DNA of 64,000 bases from contig DATJZY010000025.1 in the NCBI GenBank assembly GCA_035577985.1, forward strand, positions 1-64,000, written 5' to 3'. The notes below the pieces were generated by a model. The model was not told the DNA's origin. It was given only the letters and a program-made list of their open reading frames with translations, and did no database searches. A program made the translations under genes and the position numbers. Below, piece after piece: positions 16,740 to 24,742 of this stretch; within the stretch, counting starts at the first letter, position 1, and every line of letters begins with the position of its first letter. Source of the stretch: Candidatus Eisenbacteria bacterium. GTDB taxonomy: Bacteria; Desulfobacterota; Binatia; DP-6.

Positions 16740-17059
16740 TACTTGAGCTCGATCAGGATCTCACGGTAGCGGCGCCGTCCGACGTTGATGGCCGTCTCGA
16801 TGCCGCCGCGCGTGATGTATCGCGTCTTCCCGGGCTCGACCGTCCCCTCGATGTAGTCGCGGTACGCGCCGCCGGTGTCGGCCTCGGGCTGGGCGGCGAT
16901 GCGATCGCCCTCGATCTGCACGAGGACGTAGTCGACGTCGTGTCGATGCGTGTCCGAGCGCGCGCCCGGTGCGAGGTCGAGCTCCCAGATGCGCACGCGG
17001 TCGTTCTCCAGGAGAAGCCGCGTGGCCACGTTCCCCAAGGTGCGTCCGGATTCGCTCAT
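16739..17059 (-). CDS. small cupin-domain protein
   Basis: 106 aa single cupin barrel. The metal motif is partial: PGARSDTHRHDVDYVLVQIEGD (about 30-51) provides the G-x5-H-x-H-x3-E/D-like first motif. The second motif (TARYITRGGIETAINVGRRRYREILIELK-like tail) has kept Asn-Val-Gly but no His. A strong GAGGAGAG lies before ATG 17059. It lies between a 2-hydroxyacid dehydrogenase (11 bp upstream) and an acyl-CoA synthetase (1 bp overlap). Such small cupins may be accessory isomerases or binding proteins; no reaction is assigned. Confidence 0.75.
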   Translation of the reverse strand: MSESGRTLGNVATRLLLENDRVRIWELDLAPGARSDTHRHDVDYVLVQIEGDRIAAQPEADTGGAYRDYIEGTVEPGKTRYITRGGIETAINVGRRRYREILIELK

Positions 17060-17070
17060 CTGGCTCTCCT

Positions 17071-18015
17071 CTAGTAGCCCGCCGCGCGGTCGACGACGCC
17101 CGTCAGCGGGGCGCCGGTGCGGTACCGACGCAGATTGTCGACGAAGGGTTCGATCAGCAGCTCGGCCGCCTCCGGCATGTTCCACGACACGTGGGGGGAG
17201 AGGCGCACGCGCGGGTGCGTGTACATCCAGTGGCCCTCGGGCAGCGGTTCGGGCAGGACGGCGTCGAGCGACGCCATCGCGACGGTGCCGTCCTCGAGGG
17301 CCGCTCGCAGCGCATCCTGGTCGACGATCGCGCCGCGCGCCACGTTCACGAGGTGAACGCCGCGCTTCATCGCGGCGAACACGTCCCGATCGAGCGCGCG
17401 GCGTGTCGCGGCCGTCGCCGGGGCCGCGACGACGACGTGATCCGCGCCCGAGACCAGCTCGGCGATCGTGCCGACGATTTCGACGCCCGGGAGCGGCGCG
17501 GGCGCCGCGCTCCGGCGGCAGGCGCGGACCCGCATGCCGAACGGCAGCGCGCGCTCGGCGACGGCGGTGCCGATGCCGCCGAGACCCACGAGGCCGAGCG
17601 TCTTCCCGTTGAGCGTGCCGAGCCGCTGCCGGCTCCAGCCGCCCTCGGGCACGGCGTGGATCCACGCGTCGGGAAGCCGCTTCTCGAAGGCGAGCATCAC
17701 CGCCAGCACCCATTCCGCGATCGGGATCGCGCTCCCGCCGCGCGAGCAGGTGAGCGTCTGATCGGCCAGGAGCTCCATCGGGAACGCATCGACGCCGGTG
17801 CCGAGCGCGTGCACCCAGCGCACGCCGCGCGCGAGCACCTGGGCGAGGTTCGGGGCGCCCCACGCCATCGTCAGCAGGACCTCGCCGGCGACCGCCGGCG
17901 GCAGATCGCCCTCGGACGGGATCGACACCACCTCCACGTCGGGGACGGCTTCGGCGATGCGTCGTGCCAGCGTGTCGCGGACCTGCACCAGCACCCTCGG
18001 CGCGACGCGTGTCAT
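17071..18015 (-). CDS. D-isomer-specific 2-hydroxyacid dehydrogenase family protein
   Basis: 314 aa NAD(P)-dependent dehydrogenase. The Rossmann motif is GLGGIGTAVAERALPFG (about 148-164). The catalytic triad is present: Arg in NVARGAIVD (about 228), Glu in LPEPLPEGHW (about 262), and His in SPHVSWNMPEA (about 279). The N-terminal substrate domain carries the typical VRWVHALGTGVDAFP. It should reduce a 2-keto acid or oxidise a 2-hydroxy acid; the chain length is unknown. The ATG overlaps the SRPBCC stop by 4 bp (ATGA), so the genes are translationally coupled. The operon also has a cupin and an acyl-CoA synthetase, suggesting catabolism of a hydroxy or keto acid. Confidence 0.88.
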   Translation of the reverse strand: MTRVAPRVLVQVRDTLARRIAEAVPDVEVVSIPSEGDLPPAVAGEVLLTMAWGAPNLAQVLARGVRWVHALGTGVDAFPMELLADQTLTCSRGGSAIPIAEWVLAVMLAFEKRLPDAWIHAVPEGGWSRQRLGTLNGKTLGLVGLGGIGTAVAERALPFGMRVRACRRSAAPAPLPGVEIVGTIAELVSGADHVVVAAPATAATRRALDRDVFAAMKRGVHLVNVARGAIVDQDALRAALEDGTVAMASLDAVLPEPLPEGHWMYTHPRVRLSPHVSWNMPEAAELLIEPFVDNLRRYRTGAPLTGVVDRAAGY

Positions 18016-18527
18016 CGCGCGGCGACCGACGGCGCCGCAGGCGGCGCGACGTGCAGGTGGGTTTCCAGATTGCGCGCCGCGCGCTCGAGCAGGCGCGCGA
18101 TCGTGCGTCCGGCGAGCGGCGCGCCGAGACGCGCGATGAGACGGGGCTCCATCGCCACCGTCCAGCGAACGCGCGTGCCCCCGTCCGCAGCGTCGGCGAG
18201 CTCGAACGACTCGACCTGGGCCTTCGCCAGTGGAACCGAGGCGCGGAGCACCGTCCACGCCCATCGCGTGCCCTCGTCCCAGGCGATCATCTCCTCCACC
18301 CAGCGCGTACCGGAGACGAGGGCCTCCCGGATCGTCCCGACGCCATAAGGCGGCGGGCTCGTGTACGACGCCGCGCGCACGCCAGGAAACCACGCGGGCC
18401 ACCCGCGCGGCTCCGTGAAGGCACCGAAGACGGACGCGCGGGGCGCCGCGAGCGAGGCCTCGGCCACGTGCACGATCGGCGCGCGGGCGACGAATCCCAG
18501 GTCCTCTCTGCGCATCTCGAACCACAT
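18012..18527 (-). CDS. SRPBCC/polyketide cyclase-like protein
   Basis: 171 aa START-like fold. The pattern PIVHVAEASLAAPRASVFGAFTEPRGWPAWFPGV (about 18-50) is the usual first strand and helix of polyketide cyclase/dehydrase (SRPBCC) proteins. ATRVRWTVAMEP and a last long helix (ARLGAPLAGRTIARLLERAARNLETHL) follow. These proteins bind hydrophobic ligands; catalysis cannot be claimed. It is the first gene of the minus-strand operon and faces the TetR gene at 18602 over a palindromic operator, so it is probably induced by a ligand of that regulator. Confidence 0.8.
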   Translation of the reverse strand: MWFEMRREDLGFVARAPIVHVAEASLAAPRASVFGAFTEPRGWPAWFPGVRAASYTSPPPYGVGTIREALVSGTRWVEEMIAWDEGTRWAWTVLRASVPLAKAQVESFELADAADGGTRVRWTVAMEPRLIARLGAPLAGRTIARLLERAARNLETHLHVAPPAAPSVAAR

Positions 18528-18559
18528 CGTCGGGGGCCTCCTTCGGGCCTCGGGGGGTC

Positions 18560-18589
18560 TTGCACCGAGCGTACAGTGTACGCTACTAA
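18560..18589 (+). promoter_or_regulatory. TetR operator and promoter in a divergent region
   Basis: AGCGTAC-AGT-GTACGCT (18568-18584) is a perfect 7+7 palindrome, with a third GTAC at 18591. For the plus strand a -35 TTGCAC (18560-18565) and -10 TACTAA (18584-18589) with an 18 bp spacer enclose the palindrome. The TetR protein would therefore block its own promoter and probably that of the divergent SRPBCC operon. Confidence 0.6.
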
Positions 18590-18601
18590 GTACGCACCCC
18601 G

Positions 18602-19354
18602 ATGGTCAAGAGCACCACGCGACGAGCTGGCCGGCGGGCGGGACGGGGGCGGGCACGCTCCGCCGCCGACGCGCCCCTCACCCGCGAACGCATCGTCGAG
18701 GTCGGCCTCCGCCTCCTCGCCGAGCGCGGCGTCGAGGGGCTCAACATGCGCGCGCTCGCCGACGCGCTCGGGACGGCGCCGATGTCGCTCTACCGCCACG
18801 TGCGCAGCAAGGACGACCTCGTGACCGCGATCGTGGCCCAGGTGCTCGATCGGCTCGAGCTCGAGATCCCCGAGCGCGGCCCGTGGACCGTCCGGGCCGC
18901 CGCGTGGATGCATTCGCTCCGCAATCACCTCGTCGCTTCGCCCGCCGCGGTCTCGATCCTGCTGCATCACGGGCACTACGCGCCGGCGCTCCTGCGCGCG
19001 ACCAACACCCTGCTCCAGATCCTGCGCGACGCCGGCTTCGACGGGCCCGACGCCGTGCGCGCTTCGCGCGAGATCATGTGGAGCACGCTCGGCTTCGTCT
19101 CGTCGGAGGTTCGCGGCCCGTCCTTCTCGCCGTCGTTCTACGCCCAGGCCGTGCGCACCGGCGGCGCGGCCGAGGGGCTCCGGTCGGAGGACGTCGCCGA
19201 GATCGCGGCGCACATGCCCTACATGCTGACACGGGACCTGGACGACGTGTTCGGCGCCATCGTGCGCCATCTGCTCGCCGGCCTCGCCGCCGAGCTGCGC
19301 GAGCGTGGCGTGCGCGACCGCGGCGCCGTGGCCCGCGGCGCGGGAACGCGTTGA
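18602..19354 (+). CDS. TetR family regulator, tetracycline-repressor C-terminal type
   Basis: 250 aa. HTH at about residues 25-75: LTRERIVEVGLRLLAERGVEGLNMRALADALGTAPMSLYRHVRSKDDL. The C-terminal half resembles TetR_C (tetracycline-repressor class): RNHLVASPAAVSILLHHGHYAPALLRATNTLL. An Arg/Ala-rich tag of about 20 residues precedes the HTH. It shares 1-3 bases (TGATG) with the start of the oxidoreductase gamma subunit, so it is the first gene of a five-gene run. Together with the palindrome at 18568 it probably controls both the divergent SRPBCC operon and the oxidoreductase. Confidence 0.88.
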   Translation: MVKSTTRRAGRRAGRGRARSAADAPLTRERIVEVGLRLLAERGVEGLNMRALADALGTAPMSLYRHVRSKDDLVTAIVAQVLDRLELEIPERGPWTVRAAAWMHSLRNHLVASPAAVSILLHHGHYAPALLRATNTLLQILRDAGFDGPDAVRASREIMWSTLGFVSSEVRGPSFSPSFYAQAVRTGGAAEGLRSEDVAEIAAHMPYMLTRDLDDVFGAIVRHLLAGLAAELRERGVRDRGAVARGAGTR

Positions 19355-19917
19355 TGGAGCGGGAGATCGTCTTCACCGGCATCGGCGGCCAGGGCATCCA
19401 GCTCATGGCCAAGGTGCTGGCGCAGGCGGCTGCCGACGAGGGCCGGCACGCCATGCTGTTCGGCGTCTATCACGGCGCGATGCGCGGCAGCCCGAGCGAT
19501 TCGACGCTCGTAATCGGCGACGCGCCGATCGAGGCGCCGCCGATCGTGCCCGCGTGCTGGAGCGTCGTCGCCATGCACCCGCGGTCCCTCGAGCCGCTGC
19601 TCGGAAAGCTCCGGCCCGACGGACTCCTGTTCACGAACGAGACGCTCGTGCCGCCGCCGCCGCACGACGGCGCGAGGCTGGTGCCCATCCCCGCGACCCG
19701 GCTCGCCGAGGAGGCCGGCAGCCCCATGGGCGCCGGCATGATCATGCTCGGCGGATTCGTCGCCCACACCACGATCGTCGCCATGGACCGCGTCGTCGCC
19801 GCCATGCGCGCGGCGCTTCCGGCGCATCGCGCGCGCATGGCCGACGCGAACGCGGCGTTGCTCGCGCGCGGCGCCGACTGGGCGCGCGGCCCCGGCGCCG
19901 TCGCGGGAGGCGTTTGA
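19354..19917 (+). CDS. 2-oxoacid:ferredoxin oxidoreductase, gamma subunit
   Basis: 187 aa. It begins with the family signature FTGIGGQGIQLMAKVLAQAA (residues 7-26), the catalytic gamma domain that packs over the active site of pyruvate/2-oxoglutarate/ketoisovalerate:ferredoxin oxidoreductases. GAMRGSPSDSTLVIGD corresponds to the conserved MRGG-like loop. It is the first of four genes in the order gamma-delta-alpha-beta; ATG overlaps the TetR stop, and its TGA abuts the next ATG. The substrate cannot be set by sequence alone; four separate subunits fit Kor- or Vor-type enzymes. Confidence 0.9.
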   Translation: MEREIVFTGIGGQGIQLMAKVLAQAAADEGRHAMLFGVYHGAMRGSPSDSTLVIGDAPIEAPPIVPACWSVVAMHPRSLEPLLGKLRPDGLLFTNETLVPPPPHDGARLVPIPATRLAEEAGSPMGAGMIMLGGFVAHTTIVAMDRVVAAMRAALPAHRARMADANAALLARGADWARGPGAVAGGV

Positions 19918-20142
19918 ATGCAGGCGACGGTCACGATCGATCGCGAGCTCTGCAAGGGCTGTCTCCTCTGCATCCCCGTGTGTCCGCCGAAGGTGCTCGT
20001 CATGTCCGAGGCGGTGAACCGCAAGGGATATCGCCATCCGATGCTCCTCGAGGGGTGCACCGGCTGCGAGCTGTGCGCGAAGGTGTGCCCCGACTTCTGC
20101 TTCGAAGTCTTCCGCGCGCCGCAGGAAGCGAGCGCGTCGTGA
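19918..20142 (+). CDS. 2-oxoacid:ferredoxin oxidoreductase, delta (2[4Fe-4S] ferredoxin) subunit
   Basis: 74 aa with two complete cluster motifs: CKGCLLCIPVCP (12-23) and CTGCELCAKVCP (47-58). It carries electrons from the TPP site of the beta subunit to external ferredoxin. Start ATG 19918 follows the gamma stop directly, and its stop overlaps the GTG of the alpha gene (GTGA). The size is normal for KorD/VorD/PorD subunits. Confidence 0.93.
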   Translation: MQATVTIDRELCKGCLLCIPVCPPKVLVMSEAVNRKGYRHPMLLEGCTGCELCAKVCPDFCFEVFRAPQEASAS

Positions 20143-21221
20143 GCGCGCCGGCGACGGATCGCGCGCTCATGGAGGGCTCGGCGGCGCTCGCCGAGGCGGC
20201 CGTGCGCGCGGGATGCCGGTTCTACGCGGGCTACCCGATCACGCCGTCGACCGAGATCCTCGAGTACATGTCGGTTCGCCTGCCGCAGGTGGGCGGCACG
20301 TGCATGAACGCCGAGAGCGAGATCGAGGCGATCGGCATGGTGTGGGGTGCCGCCGGCTGCGGCGTGCGCGCGATGACCGCGTCGACCGGCCAGGGGATCA
20401 GCCTCATGCAGGAGAGCTTCGCCGAGCTGGCGAACGCACAGATTCCCGTCGTCGCGGTCAACATGTGCCGCGGCCAGGGTGACTACTTCCAGGCGACGCG
20501 GGGCGGCGGCCACGGCGACTACCGGTTCATCGTGCTCGCGCCGGCGTCGGCGCAGGAAGCCGTCGACCTCGTCCAGACGGCGTTCCACGTCGCGGACAAG
20601 TGGCGGAACCCCGTCATGATCATGGGCGACTTCCTCCTGTCGCACACCTCCGAGATCGTGGATCTCGGTCCGGCGTCGTTCCCCGAGCTGCCGCCGAAGG
20701 CGTGGGCGATCACGGGCGCGAAAGGACGGCGCGGCATTACCCTCTCGCCGCTCGGCGCACCCGAGAAGCTCGCGACCGACCACGGCGCGGCCCTGGCGGC
20801 GGTGCCCGCCAAGCACGCCGCCATCAAGGCCGAGGAGGTGCGCGTGGAGGCGGACGATCTCGACGACGCGGAGCTCGTGGTCGTGGCGTTCGGGTTTCCC
20901 GGACGGTTCGCGAAGTACGCGGTCCGGCTGGCGCGCGAGCGCGGCCTTCGCGTGGGCTGGGTGCGTCCGATCAGCCTCTGGCCCTTCCCGAGCGAGGTGG
21001 TCGCGCGCGCCGCGGAGCGTGCCCGCGCCGTCGCGGTCTTCGAGCTCAACGCGGGACAGATGATCGAGGACGTCGAGCTGGCCGTGCGCGGGCGGGCACC
21101 GGTGCACGCGATCGGCGGCATCAGCCACGACCACTCGGGATTCGGCGTGGGCCCGCTGCTCAGCGTCGAGCACATCCTGCGGCAGATCGAGGCCGTGTAC
21201 CCCGGGGAGGCCCGGTCATGA
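20139..21221 (+). CDS. 2-oxoacid:ferredoxin oxidoreductase, alpha subunit
   Basis: 360 aa. The pyrimidine-binding domain begins with LMEGSAALAEAAVRAGCRFYAGYPITPSTEI-type sequence (about 9-40), followed by NAESEIEAIGMVWGAA (catalytic Glu region) and TASTGQGISLMQE. The C-terminal transketolase-like domain includes VRPISLWPFP. It lies between the delta and beta genes with 4 bp overlaps on both sides. The GTG at 20139 is the only start compatible with the conserved N-terminus. The complex oxidatively decarboxylates a 2-oxoacid to acyl-CoA and reduces ferredoxin, or runs in reverse. Confidence 0.93.
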   Translation: MSAPATDRALMEGSAALAEAAVRAGCRFYAGYPITPSTEILEYMSVRLPQVGGTCMNAESEIEAIGMVWGAAGCGVRAMTASTGQGISLMQESFAELANAQIPVVAVNMCRGQGDYFQATRGGGHGDYRFIVLAPASAQEAVDLVQTAFHVADKWRNPVMIMGDFLLSHTSEIVDLGPASFPELPPKAWAITGAKGRRGITLSPLGAPEKLATDHGAALAAVPAKHAAIKAEEVRVEADDLDDAELVVVAFGFPGRFAKYAVRLARERGLRVGWVRPISLWPFPSEVVARAAERARAVAVFELNAGQMIEDVELAVRGRAPVHAIGGISHDHSGFGVGPLLSVEHILRQIEAVYPGEARS

Positions 21222-21964
21222 GCGACGCGATGGAGAAGGTCTTCGCCGTGCCCGATCTGCTCCTGCGCACCGAGCACTCGCTCTGCCCGGGCTGTGGCGA
21301 GCCGGTCGCCCTGCGCACGATCCTCGAGATCGTGGGGCAGCTCGGTCTCCGCGACCGCACGATCTGCGTCGCGGGGATCGGCTGCTACACGGCGTTCCCC
21401 ATGATCATGGACCTCGACGTCATGCAGGCGCTGCACGGTCGTGCGCCGTCGGTTGCGACGGGCGTGAAGCGCGTGCGACCCGACGCGCTCGTCTTCACCA
21501 TGCAGGGCGACGGCGACATGATCTCCGAGGGCCTCCAGGAGGTGCTGCACGCCGCGGCGCGCGGCGAGAAGATCACGGCCATCGTCTTCAACAACGCCGT
21601 CTTCGGCGAGACCGGCGGACACATGACGGCCGCCACCGTGCTCGGACAGCACACCAAGACCACGGTCGGCGGGCGCGACCCGGAGCGCCACGGGCGCCCG
21701 ATCAAGATCTGCGAGCTGGTGGCGCAGCTCGACGGCGCGGCGTACGTCGCGCGCGCGGCGGCCCACACGCCGTCGGGCATCAAGCTCGCGCAGCAGTACC
21801 TGCACGACGCTTTCCGCACGCAGCTGGACGGCAAGGGCTTCTCGCTGGTCGAGATCCTCACCATGTGCCCGACGGACTGGTTCGTCGCTCCGGCCGAGGG
21901 TCCCGCGTTCCTCGAGAAGCACCTCGTGCCGACCTTCCCGCTCGGCATCGTGAAGGGCGCCTGA
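21218..21964 (+). CDS. 2-oxoacid:ferredoxin oxidoreductase, beta (TPP-binding) subunit
   Basis: 248 aa. The TPP/Mg motif is GDGDMISEGLQE...FNN (about 94-122). CPGCGEP at about 23-29 matches the conserved Cys-containing N-terminus of KorB/VorB-like subunits, and CYTAFPMIMDLD follows. VFGETGGHMTAAT is the loop after the TPP motif, with TGGQxS replaced by TGGHMT, a common variant. The gene overlaps the alpha stop by 4 bp and ends the operon. The size fits the short beta subunits of four-subunit enzymes. Confidence 0.93.
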   Translation: MSDAMEKVFAVPDLLLRTEHSLCPGCGEPVALRTILEIVGQLGLRDRTICVAGIGCYTAFPMIMDLDVMQALHGRAPSVATGVKRVRPDALVFTMQGDGDMISEGLQEVLHAAARGEKITAIVFNNAVFGETGGHMTAATVLGQHTKTTVGGRDPERHGRPIKICELVAQLDGAAYVARAAAHTPSGIKLAQQYLHDAFRTQLDGKGFSLVEILTMCPTDWFVAPAEGPAFLEKHLVPTFPLGIVKGA

Positions 21965-22006
21965 AGCGGGCGGCCGGCGCCCCGTCTCGTGAAAGCGGGC
22001 GCGTCT

Positions 22007-22015
22007 GGTATAGAT
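22007..22015 (+). promoter_or_regulatory. possible extended -10 promoter for the GGDEF gene
   Basis: TGGTATAGA in the otherwise GC-rich 61 bp between the beta-subunit stop and the GGDEF start matches an extended -10 (TGnTATAGA). A -35 is not convincing. The start would fall close to the ATG at 22026. Confidence 0.3.
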
Positions 22016-22025
22016 CTCCCACCCG

Positions 22026-23435
22026 ATGGCGGCTGATCCGGACGGCGGCGCCCTCGCGCGCCGGGTCCACGAGCTGGAGGTCCTCTACGAGAGCCTTCGG
22101 GCGCTCAGCTCCACGCTCGACCTGGCACAGCTCGTGCGGACGGTGCTCGCCCGCATCAAGAGCGTCACGTCCGCCGAGGGGCTCTCGCTCCTGCTCTACG
22201 ATGCCGCGCGTGCCGAGCTCGTCTTCGTCGCCAGCGAGACGCTGTGCGAGGAGACGCTGACCCGCGGGCAGCCCGCGAGCATGCGGGAGATCGGCTCCGA
22301 CGCCCGCCGCCTCGTGGTGGCGCTGCAGCACGGCGGTCGCCGCGTCGGTCTCCTCGACCTCCGCGATCGCTACGACGGCGGGGCCTTCGACGCGACCGAT
22401 CGAAAGCGGGTGGAGGACGTCGCCGCCGAGCTCGCGCCGGCGCTCGATCCGACCAGCATCGCGCACGACGCCGAGGCGCTCGAGCTGGTCTTCGCACGGG
22501 TCGCGTCGGCCGTCCCCAGCCGAACGACCGTGCTCCTCCTCCACGACCCCGGGGGGCGGCAGCTCGTCTTCACTTCCTCGCGCGTCCTGCGCGCCGGCGT
22601 CGTCGACGGCGTACGCCTGCGACTCGACCAGGGCATCGCCGGCTGGGTGGCACGGCACCGCGAGGCCGTCTGCCTCGACGACGCGGCGACCGACGCGCGG
22701 CACGATCCCACGCTGGCGAACCGGACCGGGCTCGTCCCGCGCAGCATGATCTGCGTGCCGCTCCTGCACCGCGACGAGCTGCTCGGCGTCCTGCAGGTCA
22801 TCAACAACCTCGACGGGCCGCGCTTCACGCCGGATCAGCTCCGCCTCGTCGGAGCGCTCGCCGGCCAGGCGGCGATCGCGATCGCCAACGCGCAGCTCTA
22901 CCATCGGGTCGAGGTCGCCTCGATCACCGACGACCTCACGGGGCTCGGCAACACGCGACACTTCGGGGCCGTGCTCCCGGCGGCGCTCGCCCACGGCGGC
23001 CCCGTCTCGCTACTCGTGCTCGACCTCGACGGGTTGAAGGGCGTGGTGGATCGCGACGGCCACCTCGTCGGCAGCCGGGCCATCGCCACGGTCGGCCGCC
23101 TCATCTCCGAGCGCATCCGCCCAGGCGACGTGGCGGCCCGCTTCGGCGGCGACGAGTTCGTGGTGGTCATGCCGGCGACCGCGACCGAGGCCGCGCGGGC
23201 CGTCGCCGAGCAGATCCGCGCCGCCGTGGCGGCGTGCGCGAAGCCCGACGGGATGGAGAACGACATCACGACGCTCACCGCCAGCGTCGGCGTCGCCACG
23301 TTCCCGACGCACGGGTCCGACGCGGAGAGCCTCTTCCGCGCCGCCGATCGGGCCATGTACCGCGCCAAGTTCGGCGGCAAGAACGGCGTTGCGGTCGCCG
23401 ACGGACGCGACGCGCCGGCGAAGCCGCCGCCATGA
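22026..23435 (+). CDS. GAF-GAF-GGDEF diguanylate cyclase
   Basis: 469 aa soluble signalling enzyme. A short N-terminal helix (ARRVHELEVLYESLRALS) leads into a first, weak GAF domain (about 25-140). A clear second GAF follows (about 160-290: LDQGIAGWVARHREAVCLDDAATDARHDP, MICVPLLHRDELLGVLQVIN). The GGDEF domain is at about 300-455 with VASITDDLTGLGNTRHF at its start and an intact active site RFGGDEF (about 375). It should make c-di-GMP. I see no RxxD inhibitory site upstream of GGDEF. No EAL domain is present. It follows the oxidoreductase operon but probably has its own promoter. Confidence 0.9.
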   Translation: MAADPDGGALARRVHELEVLYESLRALSSTLDLAQLVRTVLARIKSVTSAEGLSLLLYDAARAELVFVASETLCEETLTRGQPASMREIGSDARRLVVALQHGGRRVGLLDLRDRYDGGAFDATDRKRVEDVAAELAPALDPTSIAHDAEALELVFARVASAVPSRTTVLLLHDPGGRQLVFTSSRVLRAGVVDGVRLRLDQGIAGWVARHREAVCLDDAATDARHDPTLANRTGLVPRSMICVPLLHRDELLGVLQVINNLDGPRFTPDQLRLVGALAGQAAIAIANAQLYHRVEVASITDDLTGLGNTRHFGAVLPAALAHGGPVSLLVLDLDGLKGVVDRDGHLVGSRAIATVGRLISERIRPGDVAARFGGDEFVVVMPATATEAARAVAEQIRAAVAACAKPDGMENDITTLTASVGVATFPTHGSDAESLFRAADRAMYRAKFGGKNGVAVADGRDAPAKPPP

Positions 23436-23557
23436 CGACGCGCCGCCGGCTGCTTCTGCTCTTCGTCCTCTGCGCGCGCCTTCGGATCATCGGGATGTGG
23501 CTCGCGGGCCAGCCCGACTTCCTGGTGGCGTCGGTCGAGCCGCTCGCCGAGCCGTAG
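23432..23557 (+). CDS. possible 41 aa peptide after the GGDEF gene
   Basis: An ATG overlapping the GGDEF stop (ATGA) opens a 41-codon frame with a basic, hydrophobic N-terminus (MTTRRRLLLLFVLCARL). The coupling geometry is good, but there is no known relative and the downstream part is unremarkable. It is listed as a weak possibility. Confidence 0.2.
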   Translation: MTTRRRLLLLFVLCARLRIIGMWLAGQPDFLVASVEPLAEP

Positions 23558-23565
23558 CGCGCGCG

Positions 23566-24492
23566 TCAGCGCCCGGCGCGGACGGCGAAGAAGATCAGGT
23601 AGAGCAGCGCCCCCAGCACCGCGTACTCGACCGCGTAGTACGCCGTGCGGTTCACCTTCTTCGCCCGTCGCAGGAAGCCGCGATACCAGTAGATGAGCGC
23701 CGAGACGCGGTTCACGAGCCCGACCTTCTCGGTCGGCACGTTCTGCGCCGCCGTCACCTTCAGGATCTTCCGCGCGACGAACCGGTTCGCCGCCCGCGCG
23801 ACGGGCGTGCGCAGCGGGCGCTCGACGTCGCAGAAGAGGATGATCCGGTCCTGGTCGGTCGCGTTGAGGGCGCGATGGACGAACGTCTCGTCGAACACCA
23901 CGTCCTCGCCGTCGCGCCACGAATACGGCTCTCCGTCGATCCAGATGCGGCAGGCGTCGGAGTTGGGCGTCACGAGGCCCAGGTGGTAGCGCAGCGAGCC
24001 TGCGAACGGATCGCGGTGTGGAGCGAGCTTGCCGCCGGCCGGCAGGAACGCGAAGAGCGCTGCATTGACCTCCGGGATGGACTCGACCAGCTCGACCGTC
24101 CGCGGGCAGAGCGCCCGTGCCGACGGCAGCACGTCGTCGTACCACTTGACGTAGAAGCGCTTCCATCCGCGCTGGAAGAAGGCGTTGAAGGCGATGTCGT
24201 TACGCTTCTCGGCCGCGCGGATGTGCGCGCCGTCGCGGAGCCGGAGTGCTTCGTCGCGGATCTCCCGCCAGTGCTCGCGCAGCGGGGCCAGGTGCGGAAA
24301 GTCGGCGACGTCGAGCCGCGGGCGGCGCGGAACCGCCGAGAACAGATAGACGAGTACGTTGTACGGCGCCGCGAACGTCGAGTGGTCCGTGAGCTGGCGC
24401 CGCAGCGGGAGCCGCGCGCGGCCGCGGAAGTGCACGTAGGCCGCGGAGCCGACGAGGAAGCAGAGGATCGCCAGTCTCGATTCCAGCGTCAT
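23566..24492 (-). CDS. aspartyl/asparaginyl beta-hydroxylase family protein (LpxO-like)
   Basis: 308 aa. An N-terminal membrane helix (LAILCFLVGSAAYVHF) and a C-terminal one (YAVEYAVLGALLYLIFFAV) flank an Asp_Arg_Hydrox domain. Fe ligands lie in PHRDPFAGSLRYHLGL (H-x-D, about 157-159) and in DETFVHRALN (His, about 203); the 2-oxoglutarate Arg is in RIILFCDVERP. Membrane-anchored members such as LpxO hydroxylate the lipid A acyl chain, so lipid modification is a reasonable guess. Start ATG 24492 gives a proper leading helix; a longer start adds unconserved residues. It converges with the GGDEF unit. Confidence 0.85.
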   Translation of the reverse strand: MTLESRLAILCFLVGSAAYVHFRGRARLPLRRQLTDHSTFAAPYNVLVYLFSAVPRRPRLDVADFPHLAPLREHWREIRDEALRLRDGAHIRAAEKRNDIAFNAFFQRGWKRFYVKWYDDVLPSARALCPRTVELVESIPEVNAALFAFLPAGGKLAPHRDPFAGSLRYHLGLVTPNSDACRIWIDGEPYSWRDGEDVVFDETFVHRALNATDQDRIILFCDVERPLRTPVARAANRFVARKILKVTAAQNVPTEKVGLVNRVSALIYWYRGFLRRAKKVNRTAYYAVEYAVLGALLYLIFFAVRAGR

Positions 24493-24600
24493 GACGAGCG
24501 CGATCCGGCCGCCTACCAAAATCGGCGAGACGCATAAAGTAGCCGGGATGGTTGTCGCTCCCCCGAGCGGCATCTATCACCGACGACGTCGTGGGCGGGC

Positions 24601-24741
24601 TTGCAGGGGATCGTCTTCAGCCTCCCCGAGCTGGCGTTCGTGAGCTTCCGCAAGGGGACGCTCGCGTATCCGCCCGACGACGCCCCCCGCACCGAGTTGC
24701 GATGGTCACCCCACGCGACGGCGGCCGGCGCGCCGAGCTGA
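24601..24741 (+). pseudogene. coding-like frame with no start, possible gene remnant
   Basis: Between the LpxO-like and NhaA genes the plus strand has one frame with near-perfect G/C third positions (starting LQGIVFSLPELAFVSFRKG) that ends at TGA 24739-24741, two bases before the NhaA stop. No in-frame ATG or GTG with a ribosome site precedes it. It may be the tail of a decayed gene. I do not recognise the product. Confidence 0.25.
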
Positions 24742-24742
24742 T

